Notes under the pieces: model-generated
The model's input: the letters and a program-made list of their open reading frames with translations, nothing else
What the model was told of the DNA's origin: nothing
Database searches by the model: none
Made by a program: the position numbers and the translations under genes
From: an uncultured Acidobacteriota bacterium
GTDB taxonomy: Bacteria; Acidobacteriota; Terriglobia; Terriglobales; Acidobacteriaceae
DNA length: 64,000 nt
Direction of reading: 5' to 3'
Assembly: GCA_903873705.1 (NCBI GenBank)
Contig: CAIQPK010000003.1
Location: 1-64,000, forward strand
Shown here: one piece after another, positions 1-6,789 of the stretch
Layout of the letters: each line of letters begins with the position of its first letter
Numbering within the stretch: the stretch's first letter is position 1

Positions 1-135
1 GGAGCGAAGATGCTCCGGCACACCCTTCATGACCATCACGTCGGCCAGCGCTTCGATCACTTTGGCCGAGCTCCATCTTCGTTCCGACCTGATCATCAGG
101 CACTCTCTGCTGTGCTCGTCGATCAGGTTCAACAT
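1..135 (-). pseudogene. IS3-family transposase (OrfB) fragment, cut by window edge
   Basis: Reading leftward, 45 codons encode a stretch with LNLIDEHSREC near its start and MVMKGVPEHLRS at its end. These are typical of the rve/DDE integrase core of IS3-family OrfB, between the first and second catalytic Asp; the second (in SDNGPEF) would lie just beyond the window edge. The N-terminal part with the first Asp is absent: homology begins exactly where the neighbouring gene stops (129-131), so this is a truncated remnant joined to unrelated DNA. An ATG at 133-135 opens the frame but is probably fortuitous. Family assignment is from motif recognition. Confidence 0.75.
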
Positions 136-401
136 CCGTACTCCTTGCCATCTACCTTGAAGCGGAACAGCATCTTGGCGGCTTCGAAGGCATCGAGCAT
201 GTCGGCCACGTCCTTTTTCGACCATGCATCCCGCAGGGCGGCATACGCCGTCCGCCAGACCACCATCGCTGTGGATTCGAAGCAGCCGTTGTTTTGAGCG
301 AGCGGGAGAATCCAAGCGAACTCTGCCCGGAACTTCTCCTCCACCGACTCCAATTTCTCTGATACCCACAGGGCATCACCATCGACCACTCGCTTAGGCA
401 T
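129..401 (-). CDS. Small orphan protein of the accessory segment
   Basis: A 90-residue acidic-helical protein without a family I recognise. It starts with ATG at 401, inside the last codons of the upstream gene (8-bp overlap, 394-401), so the two are probably translationally coupled. Its stop codon overlaps the junction with the IS3 fragment, so its C-terminus may have been altered by that insertion. No signal peptide or membrane segment is visible. Function unknown; the context suggests an element-borne accessory gene. Confidence 0.55.
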   Translation of the reverse strand: MPKRVVDGDALWVSEKLESVEEKFRAEFAWILPLAQNNGCFESTAMVVWRTAYAALRDAWSKKDVADMLDAFEAAKMLFRFKVDGKEYGC

Positions 402-705
402 GGTTCGCCGCCGTAACGGTGACAGTCCAAAGCTGATGGAGCTTCTTTCCCTTGACGACGGTGATGTAACCGTTCTTGACCAGCCGCTTCATGCAGCGGG
501 CTACCTGATTGGTTTGGGCACCGTCGTTGAAGGCGGTCATGGCCATGTGACGAGGGTTGGTGAGGACGGGCTCAGCCCCGAAGCTGGCGCTCAGGAGATG
601 GGCATACACTCCCATGTCAGAGGGGCACAAGTCGCTGGCCTCAGTGATGAGTTTTAGGGAGCGCCCGAGTAACTCGTACTGTTGTTGGTTGCTAATTTCT
701 TGCAT
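394..705 (-). CDS. Small putative winged-helix protein of the accessory segment
   Basis: A 103-residue protein starting with ATG at 705 behind a good ribosome binding site (AGGAG, about 7 bases upstream). The C-terminal half (QVARCMKRLVKNGYITVV followed by a KGKK turn) has the shape of a recognition helix plus beta wing, so a winged-helix DNA-binding role is plausible but not proven. It heads a two-gene leftward unit with the 129-401 gene. A 14-bp inverted repeat lies about 80-140 bases upstream and could be its operator. I do not recognise a named family. Confidence 0.6.
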   Translation of the reverse strand: MQEISNQQQYELLGRSLKLITEASDLCPSDMGVYAHLLSASFGAEPVLTNPRHMAMTAFNDGAQTNQVARCMKRLVKNGYITVVKGKKLHQLWTVTVTAANHA

Positions 706-781
706 CTGTAACTCCTATAATTATTTAATCATGCACATTGCGATAAAAATTAGGCTCAATTTGTAGTTTGTTTTCACTACG

Positions 782-844
782 GTTCCGTATACCTAACGTA
801 ATAATCGCCGTACTGTGTGAGGGTTTTGTGTAGGTATACGGAAC
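782..844. promoter_or_regulatory. 14-bp perfect inverted repeat, possible operator
   Basis: GTTCCGTATACCTA at 782-795 is repeated in perfect inverse orientation at 831-844 (TAGGTATACGGAAC), 35 bp apart. Each arm also carries the self-complementary core GTATAC. The pair lies in the AT-rich gap upstream of the 705-start gene. Two separated palindromic half-sites fit cooperative binding of a small element-encoded HTH protein. A transcript hairpin with a 35-nt loop is the alternative. Confidence 0.45.
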
Positions 845-896
845 TACACACGAACTAAAAACGCTTTCAGAAAATAGTTATTCACAGGCCGCAGGC

Positions 897-1037
897 TTAG
901 AAGTCGTCATCTATCGGTACGCCGAGCTTTTCGAAGATACAGTCAACGCACAGGCGCGGCGGCTTCGCGTTGTCGCCTGCGACCTTGAAGGCGTGGCCGC
1001 ACTGAGGACACGCGACGGTGATGGTTAGAGGAGGCAT
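897..1037 (-). CDS. 46-residue zinc-ribbon protein
   Basis: A short gene of 46 codons starting with ATG at 1037, directly abutting the TAG stop of the HTH gene upstream (1038-1040). It encodes two CxxC knuckles, CPQC near residues 10-13 and CVDC near 30-33, separated by 16 residues: a treble-clef or zinc-ribbon arrangement expected to bind one Zn. The tail PIDDDF is acidic. It is probably co-transcribed with the HTH gene. Function unknown; such mini-ribbons are common in phages and mobile elements. Confidence 0.6.
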   Translation of the reverse strand: MPPLTITVACPQCGHAFKVAGDNAKPPRLCVDCIFEKLGVPIDDDF

Positions 1038-1229
1038 CTACCGTCCCTCCAGCGCATCGAGGTCAAGGCTTGCGACCGAAGTATAGCGGCGGTAGTTTGC
1101 CAACCTGAGTATCTTGTTGATGGTTGTGACGCTGATGCCGAGCTTCGCGGAGACGGCCTTGTAGGTCATCTCCGGGTGTTTCACTACATAAGCCACAATT
1201 TTCTTGTGGGCTACTTCTTTAGGTGTCAT
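1038..1229 (-). CDS. Small helix-turn-helix protein
   Basis: A 63-residue protein whose middle part (TYKAVSAKLGISVTTINKIL) is a clear helix-turn-helix of the resolvase/sigma-4-like type. AAGGAG lies about 12 bases before the ATG at 1229, a slightly long spacing. It is directly followed by the zinc-ribbon gene with no intergenic base. It may regulate the divergently oriented methyltransferase remnant (1384 onward) or its own element; the 154-bp divergent gap contains a GGTAGG/CCTACC dyad. Confidence 0.65.
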   Translation of the reverse strand: MTPKEVAHKKIVAYVVKHPEMTYKAVSAKLGISVTTINKILRLANYRRYTSVASLDLDALEGR

Positions 1230-1383
1230 AGGTAAGGTAGGCTCCTTCAGCCTCCTACCCTAATACCCAACGCATGTGTACTACGGCATAAGGAAATGTG
1301 AGGATTTGTGCGCGTCCGCGCTTTCGCCTCCGTGACCACTGCCTTCGACTTTCAGCTACCGGCTTCTTTATCAGAGGCCGTGA

Positions 1384-2130
1384 ATGCGAACCACCAAACT
1401 TTCCCTTGCAGCCATCGAAGCGTTGACCGCTTCCACGATACAAAACAACATCCTCACTCTCCCCGCCGTCCTTGAGCGAACGACCTACACCGAAGTAGAT
1501 AAGGTTCTAAAGGAACTCGGAGGGAAGTGGAACAAGGGCAAGAAGGGGCATGTCTTCAGTGCCGACTCTACCGAAGAGATAAGGACGGTAGTTCAGACCG
1601 GCGAAGTATTGCTGCTGTCCAAGAACGGATACTTCCCGACACCGCGTGAACTTGCTGAGCGCGTCGTGGGCTTCGCGGATATATGGGAGGGCGGCTTGTC
1701 GGTACTGGAACCGTCTGCTGGCTGAGGTGGGTTAGCGGATGTCATTCGTGAGTCCCATCCTGACGCCAAGCTCATTGTCGTGGAGATTCAGCCGAAGCTT
1801 TGCTTACAACTACGGTCGAAGGGATACGAGCCGATACAGGCAGACTTCCTGAGCATGGAGCCGGTGCCCGTATACGACCGATGGTGAACCCACCGTTCGA
1901 AAAGTGGAGACGTTGACCACATCACACACGCCTTTAAGTTTCTTAGGCCGGGTGGACGGATGTCAGCTATCGACGGTGGCGGCTGGGAGCATAGACAGGA
2001 CAAAAAGGCCAAGGCATTCCGTGAGCTTCTCGATGACTACGGCATGATGAACGAATCGAATCCATCGGGGAGCTTCAAGGAATCGGGGACGATGGTCGGC
2101 ACACGCACGGTGGTTCTGTGGAAGTCGTAA
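1384..2130 (+). pseudogene. N6-adenine DNA methyltransferase-like gene, broken by a stop and two frameshifts
   Basis: The first frame (1384-1725) ends LSVLEPSAG and then a TGA. The same frame continues with GGLADVIRESHPDAK and VVEIQPKLC, which is the SAM-binding Rossmann region (motif I LEPSAGxG). At about 1879-1881 one base is missing: the catalytic NPPF motif (1887-1898) is read in a different frame. Near 1908 the original frame returns and continues through HAFKFLRPGGRMSAI to TAA at 2128-2130. The order (motif I, acidic partner, NPPF, RPGG) matches phage- and ICE-type N6-adenine methyltransferases. With a nonsense codon and two compensating shifts it should be inactive. Confidence 0.75.
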
Positions 2131-2220
2131 AACACGTTGAAGCTGCGCCACAAAAGGGTCGAGATATTCACACCCTGCAAGTTCACCTAAAAGCAAAACG
2201 ACGCTCTATAATCCAACCAA

Positions 2221-2325
2221 GGCTGTAATAGCTTAGATGGATAAGAGCGTCGTGTTACTTGGGTTCGTAGTGGTTCCCGGTAAAAACCTTCGCGAAGGTC
2301 GTAGGTTCGAATCCTGCTACAGTCT
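2221..2325 (+). ncRNA. tRNA-like RNA with a non-canonical centre
   Basis: The ends behave like a tRNA. GGCTGTA (2221-2227) can pair fully with TACAGTC (2318-2324, one G-U). A T arm GTAGG-TTCGAAT-CCTGC lies at 2301-2317. A D-arm-like GCTT/GAGC with a GG in its loop lies at 2231-2248, and CCTTC-GC-GAAGG (2287-2298) resembles the long variable arm of Leu/Ser/Tyr tRNAs. The region that should be a 17-nt anticodon arm is instead about 36 nt and folds as TTAC-TGGG/CCCG-GTAA with a 12-nt loop, and one extra base sits before position 8. No CCA is encoded. It may be a decayed tRNA or a tRNA mimic of the mobile segment. Confidence 0.45.
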
Positions 2326-2333
2326 CGATTCAC

Positions 2334-2370
2334 CGAAACGGTCACAGTCGACGCTGTGGCCGTTTCGTTT
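2334..2370 (+). terminator. Intrinsic terminator after the tRNA-like RNA
   Basis: CGAAACGGTCACAG (2334-2347) pairs with CTGTGGCCGTTTCG (2354-2367) through 14 positions with one G-U, around a 6-nt loop, followed by a short TTT. It sits nine bases after the tRNA-like acceptor end, suggesting that the RNA is transcribed as a discrete unit. Confidence 0.6.
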
Positions 2371-2512
2371 GCTGCTAATCATTGCTGCGTTACGGTACTG
2401 TCCAGTATTCAATCGTATCTAACGGCATTCCTACCAGCAGCGTTACAACAGTAAGTGTAAACGCATTTGCGTCGGCATGTATGGCTGTCAGCCATAATTT
2501 GTATGTGGATTA

Positions 2513-2710
2513 GTGGACAAGTCCAGTGAACAATCCATCGACCTGTACAGTGACAAGTCTATTGACCTGTACAGTGACAAGTCTATTGACCTGTACAGTG
2601 AAGAGTCCAGCGACAGGTTCAGTGACAAGTCCAGTGTTATGTTCTTGGAGTTGTCAGACGACGACATCCCGTTTCCTTCAACCTTGTCATTTACTGTTCA
2701 GCAGGCTTAA
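2513..2710 (+). CDS. Possible 65-residue repeat protein (doubtful)
   Basis: An open frame starting at a GTG (2513) translates the tandem 12-bp repeat below as four-residue units of the type D-K-S-S, D-L-Y-S and D-K-S-I, ending in a short non-repeat tail. The repeat unit is a multiple of three, so it can stay in frame, but no convincing ribosome binding site precedes the GTG and nothing else supports translation. The DNA repeat itself may be the functional object. Confidence 0.2.
   Translation: MDKSSEQSIDLYSDKSIDLYSDKSIDLYSEESSDRFSDKSSVMFLELSDDDIPFPSTLSFTVQQA
2516..2635 (+). repeat. 12-bp tandem repeat array with CTGTACAG palindromes
   Basis: About ten head-to-tail 12-bp units resembling GACAAGTCCAGT cover 2516-2635. 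In the central part they pair into an exact 24-bp period, so that the palindrome CTGTACAG recurs three times at precise 24-bp spacing (2543, 2567 and 2591). Flanking units are more diverged. The array may be iteron-like protein-binding DNA of an element, or the coding repeat of a small protein. Confidence 0.75.
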
Positions 2711-2808
2711 CGGCTCCGCATCGGGTGATGGCTGCCTGCAACCCTGCGGCGGCAATGTGAATAACACCGGGGAAGAGACGTTGGTCTGTCCGGCAGTATT
2801 TCGAGGAA

Positions 2809-3150
2809 TTAGAGCGTCTGGGACTGCGCTTCCACACCGGCCTTGCTGGATTGAATGATTGCATAGAGGACGACGGCTATCAGAACGTACTTCACCATCT
2901 CGTCAATGGCTTGCTTGGACATGGTCAACCGCAGAACGATGAAGACGGTGACCAACGCCAGCCACAGTTGTAGCTGTGTCAGGATGCTCTCCGCTTCCTT
3001 CTTCACTATCGGATAGGCTGCGATGACGCTGGCCAGCGCCCCGATGACGCCAGCAATGGCGGAAATCGCACCAGTGACGGCGGCAATGAGCCCAAAGGTC
3101 ACGCCCAGCCACTCCGCGATGTACGTGTTCGCCCTCAGCCAATCGAGCAT
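2809..3150 (-). CDS. Small integral membrane protein of unknown function
   Basis: A 113-residue protein with three predicted membrane segments: a long Ala/Gly/Ile-rich stretch at residues 15-48, then about 60-77 and 85-102. Lys/Glu (PIVKKEAES) sits in the first cytoplasmic loop. It follows the 3205-3432 gene in the same direction after 54 bases. Size and topology recall holin-like or conjugation-accessory membrane proteins, but no signature motif supports either. The ribosome binding site is weak. Confidence 0.5.
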   Translation of the reverse strand: MLDWLRANTYIAEWLGVTFGLIAAVTGAISAIAGVIGALASVIAAYPIVKKEAESILTQLQLWLALVTVFIVLRLTMSKQAIDEMVKYVLIAVVLYAIIQSSKAGVEAQSQTL

Positions 3151-3204
3151 GGCGAGATTTTACCTGAAGGCGGGGGCGGGGGATGTTCTCCCGCCCCCGG
3201 CGCG

Positions 3205-3432
3205 TCAGAAGCCCTTCTTCCACGCCACTCGCTTTGTGCGTGACTTCTTCTTGGGCTTCACCTTCGGCGTGCGAGATGCGCTTGGTGGCGTACTGATTTT
3301 CCTGCCGGTGGTTTTCACTGCGCCGGGACGAGGACGCAGCCAGACGGATGGGGGGATAGGCTGGAGGATGGGCTGTAGTTGGTTCGTGGGGGTTAAGGCG
3401 GTGGGTGTCTTACTGTCGTCGGGAGTGTACAT
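3205..3432 (-). CDS. Small proline- and lysine-rich basic protein
   Basis: A 75-residue protein starting with ATG at 3432 behind an excellent ribosome binding site (AAGGAG, 4 bases). The N-terminal half is Pro/Thr-rich (TPTALTPTNQLQPILQ). The C-terminus is a basic tail (KPKKKSRTKR) like disordered nucleic-acid-binding tails. It is the last gene of the accessory segment before the tRNA-Pro boundary and probably forms a unit with the membrane protein after it. Family unknown. Confidence 0.5.
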   Translation of the reverse strand: MYTPDDSKTPTALTPTNQLQPILQPIPPSVWLRPRPGAVKTTGRKISTPPSASRTPKVKPKKKSRTKRVAWKKGF

Positions 3433-3538
3433 ACTGCTCCTTGCATGAAGGGGGTGACGCTCCCGGTCGTCCCCTTATGAGTCCAGTTTGGCTCGATGCC
3501 TTGAGGAAAAGCAAATCACGCAGCCACAAAACTTGTTA

Positions 3539-3557
3539 AAAGCAGAGTACCTGCTTT
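3539..3557. terminator. Bidirectional terminator-like hairpin
   Basis: AAAGCAG (3539-3545) pairs with CTGCTTT (3551-3557) around a 5-nt loop, with A/T runs on both sides. It sits between the tRNA-Pro gene and the accessory segment and could end the tRNA transcript, which runs leftward. Confidence 0.4.
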
Positions 3558-3604
3558 AAAATCCCCGCTATGGGGAAGTTTCTCTAACTCATTGATTCTA
3601 AAAA

Positions 3605-3681
<77 letters not shown>

Positions 3682-3806
3682 AACTCTGGTGTGAGTGGTG
3701 CCGACGAGGGGAAAACTACAGGCCGCTGCGCTCCGGGATGATGCTTTGAGCGATGCCGCTTGCTTGCCGACTGATTCAGTCTATCAGAAAGTTGTGTCCG
3801 CAAATT

Positions 3807-5492
3807 TTACTTGTGCTTGCGAACAACAGCCTTCTTGTGGACCGGGCGACGGCGCACCACACGCTTGCCGGGAACGACTGCCGGCCCGTAGGCAGCGCCA
3901 TGGCGTTTGACCGCTCCTTCATCGAACGCCTGGGTGCCGGTAGCGGCGAAGGTGGCGCCAGTCGGGACGAGGACGGTCTGAGCGGTCCGATCGAGCGAGT
4001 CGCCGGTGCGGAGGTAGATCCGTGCCGGGTCGACGCCCTTTTCGCGGGTAAGGTATTCGCGGATGTTGAGAGCACGCTCGGCGGCGGCCTGCGGCTTGTC
4101 GTCCGTGGAGGCGTTTCCGATGACGTAGAGCTGAGCGTCGGCGCGCTGATTCATGGTGAGCGCGACGTCGTCGAGGCAGCCCTTGGCTTCGTTGTCGACA
4201 CGGGCAGGACGAGCCCGGTCGCGGGTAAAGCTCATGGTGCAAAGCGACTGGGTTTGAACCGGGGGCGGTACGGGAGGACGCTGCACGCTGACGGTGGTGC
4301 TGGCAGTGGCGGTTTTGCCCAGGTCATCGACGATGTTGCACGTGACCGTCACCGTGGTGGCCCCGAGGCCGGCGGTGGAGAGCGTGGCCTTCGGGCCGGC
4401 GCCGCTGATCTGACCGGCGGAGGATGCGTAGGAGTAAGTGAGCGGGCGGTTCTGGGGGCTCACGCCATTAGCGGTAATAGCGACCGTGCCTCCGGACATG
4501 ACGGAAGTGGCAGCCGCAGAGCAGCTGATGGTGGGCGGCTCAAATGCCTTGACGGTGAAGGGGGCGGTGCAGGTGGCCTGATCGACGGCTTTCTTGCCAT
4601 AGGTAAGGTGGCCGCCGACGGTGTAGTCGCCGGGGGCGAGGCCGGAGGTGTCGACGGTGGCTGCGGAATCGTTCGGGGTGATCCGGCCGCCGGTGGTGGT
4701 CCAGATGTAGACCGGCGTGCGCTTGGCCGGAAGGTTCATGACGCTGGCGTTGGCGACGACGGGCTCGCCGGGATAGACCGTGGCGGGCTGGGTGGTGCAG
4801 CCGAGCATGACGGGGGTGGCCACCGAGGGGGCGCCGAAGCGGACGACGAAGCCGGCGGAGAGCTTCATAGCCTGAATTTTGCCGTAGCCTCCTTCCAGAC
4901 CGCCATTGAAGGACGGGCCGTAATCGACTTCAGTGTGGGACCAGTCAGCCTCGATAGGGCGGATGGCGAAGCGGTTGTTCCAGTAGGGCAGAACGTAATC
5001 GATGCCTGCGCCGGCGGTGACGCCCCAGCCCCAGGTGAGCTTTTGCAGGATGGGTCCGTTGATCTTGGCGCCACCTCCGAGGAGGTGGGCATAGGGCACC
5101 CAGCGGCCCATCGGAAGGCGAAAGACGGGGCCGGCTTCGGCGGTGTAGACCATCGGGTCGCGGTCGCTGCAGGCGCCGGCGCGGCATTGGCCAAGGGCTC
5201 CGCGGGGGCTGGTGCCGTCGAAGTAGGCGCCTTCAATCTGTGCGCCGACGTAGCGGTTCCAGAAAGCCGACACGCTCATGGTGAGATTTGGGTTGTAGAT
5301 GTCGTGGTAGGCGTACTCGTTGATGTCGGCGTTGATGGGGTGAAAATAGCCGTAACCGGCGTAGATTTCGACCTTGGAATCCGGAGTGGTGGAGGCGGCG
5401 GGGGTCGCCTGCGCGAAGCAGGCGGTGGCCAGGGCCAGCGTGGAGCAAACGACGAAGGAAAGTTTTGAAATCCGGGAAATAAGGCGGGTCAT
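3807..5492 (-). CDS. OmpA-family outer-membrane protein
   Basis: A 561-residue exported protein starting with ATG at 5492 behind GGAGG. Residues 1-28 are a signal peptide ending AACFAQ-like (ATACFAQA). About 40-225 form an OmpA-type beta-barrel rich in aromatic turns and Gly. About 230-395 hold two Ig-like segments with paired Cys. About 405-515 form an OmpA-C/MotB-like peptidoglycan-binding domain (ALNIREYLTREKGVDPARI), and the tail is very basic (RRRPVHKKAVVRKHK). It probably ties the outer membrane to peptidoglycan. It is transcribed divergently from the cys operon across a 350-bp gap. Confidence 0.85.
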   Translation of the reverse strand: MTRLISRISKLSFVVCSTLALATACFAQATPAASTTPDSKVEIYAGYGYFHPINADINEYAYHDIYNPNLTMSVSAFWNRYVGAQIEGAYFDGTSPRGALGQCRAGACSDRDPMVYTAEAGPVFRLPMGRWVPYAHLLGGGAKINGPILQKLTWGWGVTAGAGIDYVLPYWNNRFAIRPIEADWSHTEVDYGPSFNGGLEGGYGKIQAMKLSAGFVVRFGAPSVATPVMLGCTTQPATVYPGEPVVANASVMNLPAKRTPVYIWTTTGGRITPNDSAATVDTSGLAPGDYTVGGHLTYGKKAVDQATCTAPFTVKAFEPPTISCSAAATSVMSGGTVAITANGVSPQNRPLTYSYASSAGQISGAGPKATLSTAGLGATTVTVTCNIVDDLGKTATASTTVSVQRPPVPPPVQTQSLCTMSFTRDRARPARVDNEAKGCLDDVALTMNQRADAQLYVIGNASTDDKPQAAAERALNIREYLTREKGVDPARIYLRTGDSLDRTAQTVLVPTGATFAATGTQAFDEGAVKRHGAAYGPAVVPGKRVVRRRPVHKKAVVRKHK

Positions 5493-5844
5493 CGGCCATC
5501 CTCCAAACTGGAGTGTCCTATATAAGGAAACACTGTGAGTCTACTGTGATTTTCCGGGCGAGATAATGTCCAGATAGGTACGCCCAAAGGTCTCGCTAAG
5601 TGCTCGCAATTGCGGCAGGACAGGTGAAACGGGTATCATCGACTAATGGGACCTTTGATGCCAACGCGCTGTCCACAGCTGTCTGGCTGTTGTTGACGCG
5701 CTGATTTCCGCCTCATCTGGAAGCATCAAAACTCTTCACCTTTCATCTTATCCCTGGGACGCCCGGGCAACGGATTTCAGATTCGGCTGCGTGAGTGGCT
5801 TGAACCGCCGCCAGAAGTAGCGCGAAGACGCTGGAGAAAGCACC
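5493..5844. promoter_or_regulatory. Divergent regulatory gap between ompA-like gene and cys operon
   Basis: 352 bases with no gene on either strand. They contain a compact hairpin CCTGGG-ACG-CCCGGG (5753-5767) in what would be the cys mRNA leader, and GGAG about 9 bases before the TTG start of cysD. A TATATA lies at 5519-5524 upstream of the outer-membrane gene. I could not match the leader to a riboswitch class. Confidence 0.3.
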
Positions 5845-6789
5845 TTGTTGAAGCAACAGGATACGAACGGAGTGGCGGGCTCGGCCCTGAATGAGCGCCT
5901 GAATCATCTGCAGGCCCTGGAGGCGGAGAGCCTCTACATCCTGCGGGAGGCGGTGGCGGAGTTTGCCCGGCCGGTGATGCTGTACTCCATTGGCAAAGAC
6001 TCCAGCGTGATGCTGCGGCTGGCGCAGAAAGCCTTTTATCCGGGCAAGATACCCTTCCCGCTGCTGCACGTGGACACGAGCTACAAGTTCCCCGAGATGA
6101 TTACGTTTCGCGACAATTATGCGAAGGAAATTGGCGCCACGTTGATCGTGCATCGTAATGAGGAGGCGATTGCCGGAGGGGCCAGCCCGTGGAAGCTGGG
6201 AACGCAGAACTGTTGCGGCGCGCTGAAGACACGGTCGCTGCTGGACGGGTTGGAAGAAGGTGGCTACGATGCCGCTTTCGGCGGGGCTCGGCGGGACGAA
6301 GAGAAGAGCCGGGCGAAGGAACGCGTTTATAGCTTTCGCGATTCTGCCGGCCAGTGGGACCCCAAGAACCAGCGGCCAGAGCTGTGGAGCCTGTATAACT
6401 CGCGGCTGCGTAAGGGCGAGAGTATCCGGGTGTTCCCGCTTTCTAACTGGACGGAGCTGGATATCTGGCTCTATCTGTACGCGGAGCAAATTCCTATTGT
6501 GCCGCTGTATTTTGCGGAGGAGCGCGACGTGGTGGTGCGGGGCAATACGTTGACACTCGTTGACCATACGACCCGGCTGCTGCCGCACGAAGTGGTCGTG
6601 AAACGCAAGGTACGGATGCGGTCATTGGGCTGCGCGCCGTGCACGGGCGCGATTGAGAGCGAGGCGGACACACTGCCGAAGATTATTGAAGAGTTGATCA
6701 CGTTTCGGCGCAGCGAGCGCGAGAATCGCGCCATCGATCATGACGAAGAAGGCTCGATGGAAGCCAAAAAGCGCGAGGGCTACTTTTAA
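5845..6789 (+). CDS. cysD: Sulfate adenylyltransferase subunit 2
   Basis: Catalytic subunit of heterodimeric ATP sulfurylase, making adenosine 5'-phosphosulfate (APS) from ATP and sulfate. The 314 residues contain the PP-loop SIGKDSSVM near residue 51, then [13 protein letters not shown], the [15 protein letters not shown] segment and [10 protein letters not shown] near the C-terminus, all diagnostic of CysD. The start is a TTG; GGAGAAAG upstream is the only reasonable ribosome binding site. The stop overlaps the cysN start (TAATG), indicating translational coupling. First gene of cysD-cysN-cysH-xdhC. Confidence 0.95.
   Translation: MLKQQDTNGVAGSALNERLNHLQALEAESLYILREAVAEFARPVMLYSIGKDSSVMLRLAQKAFYPGKIPFPLLHVDTSYKFPEMITFRDNYAKEIGATLIVHRNEEAIAGGASPWKLGTQNCCGALKTRSLLDGLEEGGYDAAFGGARRDEEKSRAKERVYSFRDSAGQWDPKNQRPELWSLYNSRLRKGESIRVFPLSNWTELDIWLYLYAEQIPIVPLYFAEERDVVVRGNTLTLVDHTTRLLPHEVVVKRKVRMRSLGCAPCTGAIESEADTLPKIIEELITFRRSERENRAIDHDEEGSMEAKKREGYF

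Noticed and set aside
2516-2635. LexA/SOS boxes
   Set aside because: CTGTACAG lacks the eight-base spacer of a CTGT-N8-ACAG box; the exact 24-bp tandem structure points to an array.
3753-5468. 571-codon + strand open frame opposite the OmpA-like gene
   Set aside because: Gly/Ala/Asp-rich low-complexity translation without motifs; it is the antisense shadow of a clear exported protein with a signal peptide.
5740-5800. SAM-riboswitch-like fragments (CTTATC and GCCCGGGCAAC) in the cysD leader
   Set aside because: The AGAG-GGAGGGA core and the P2/P3 arrangement of SAM-I are absent, and the two fragments are too close together.
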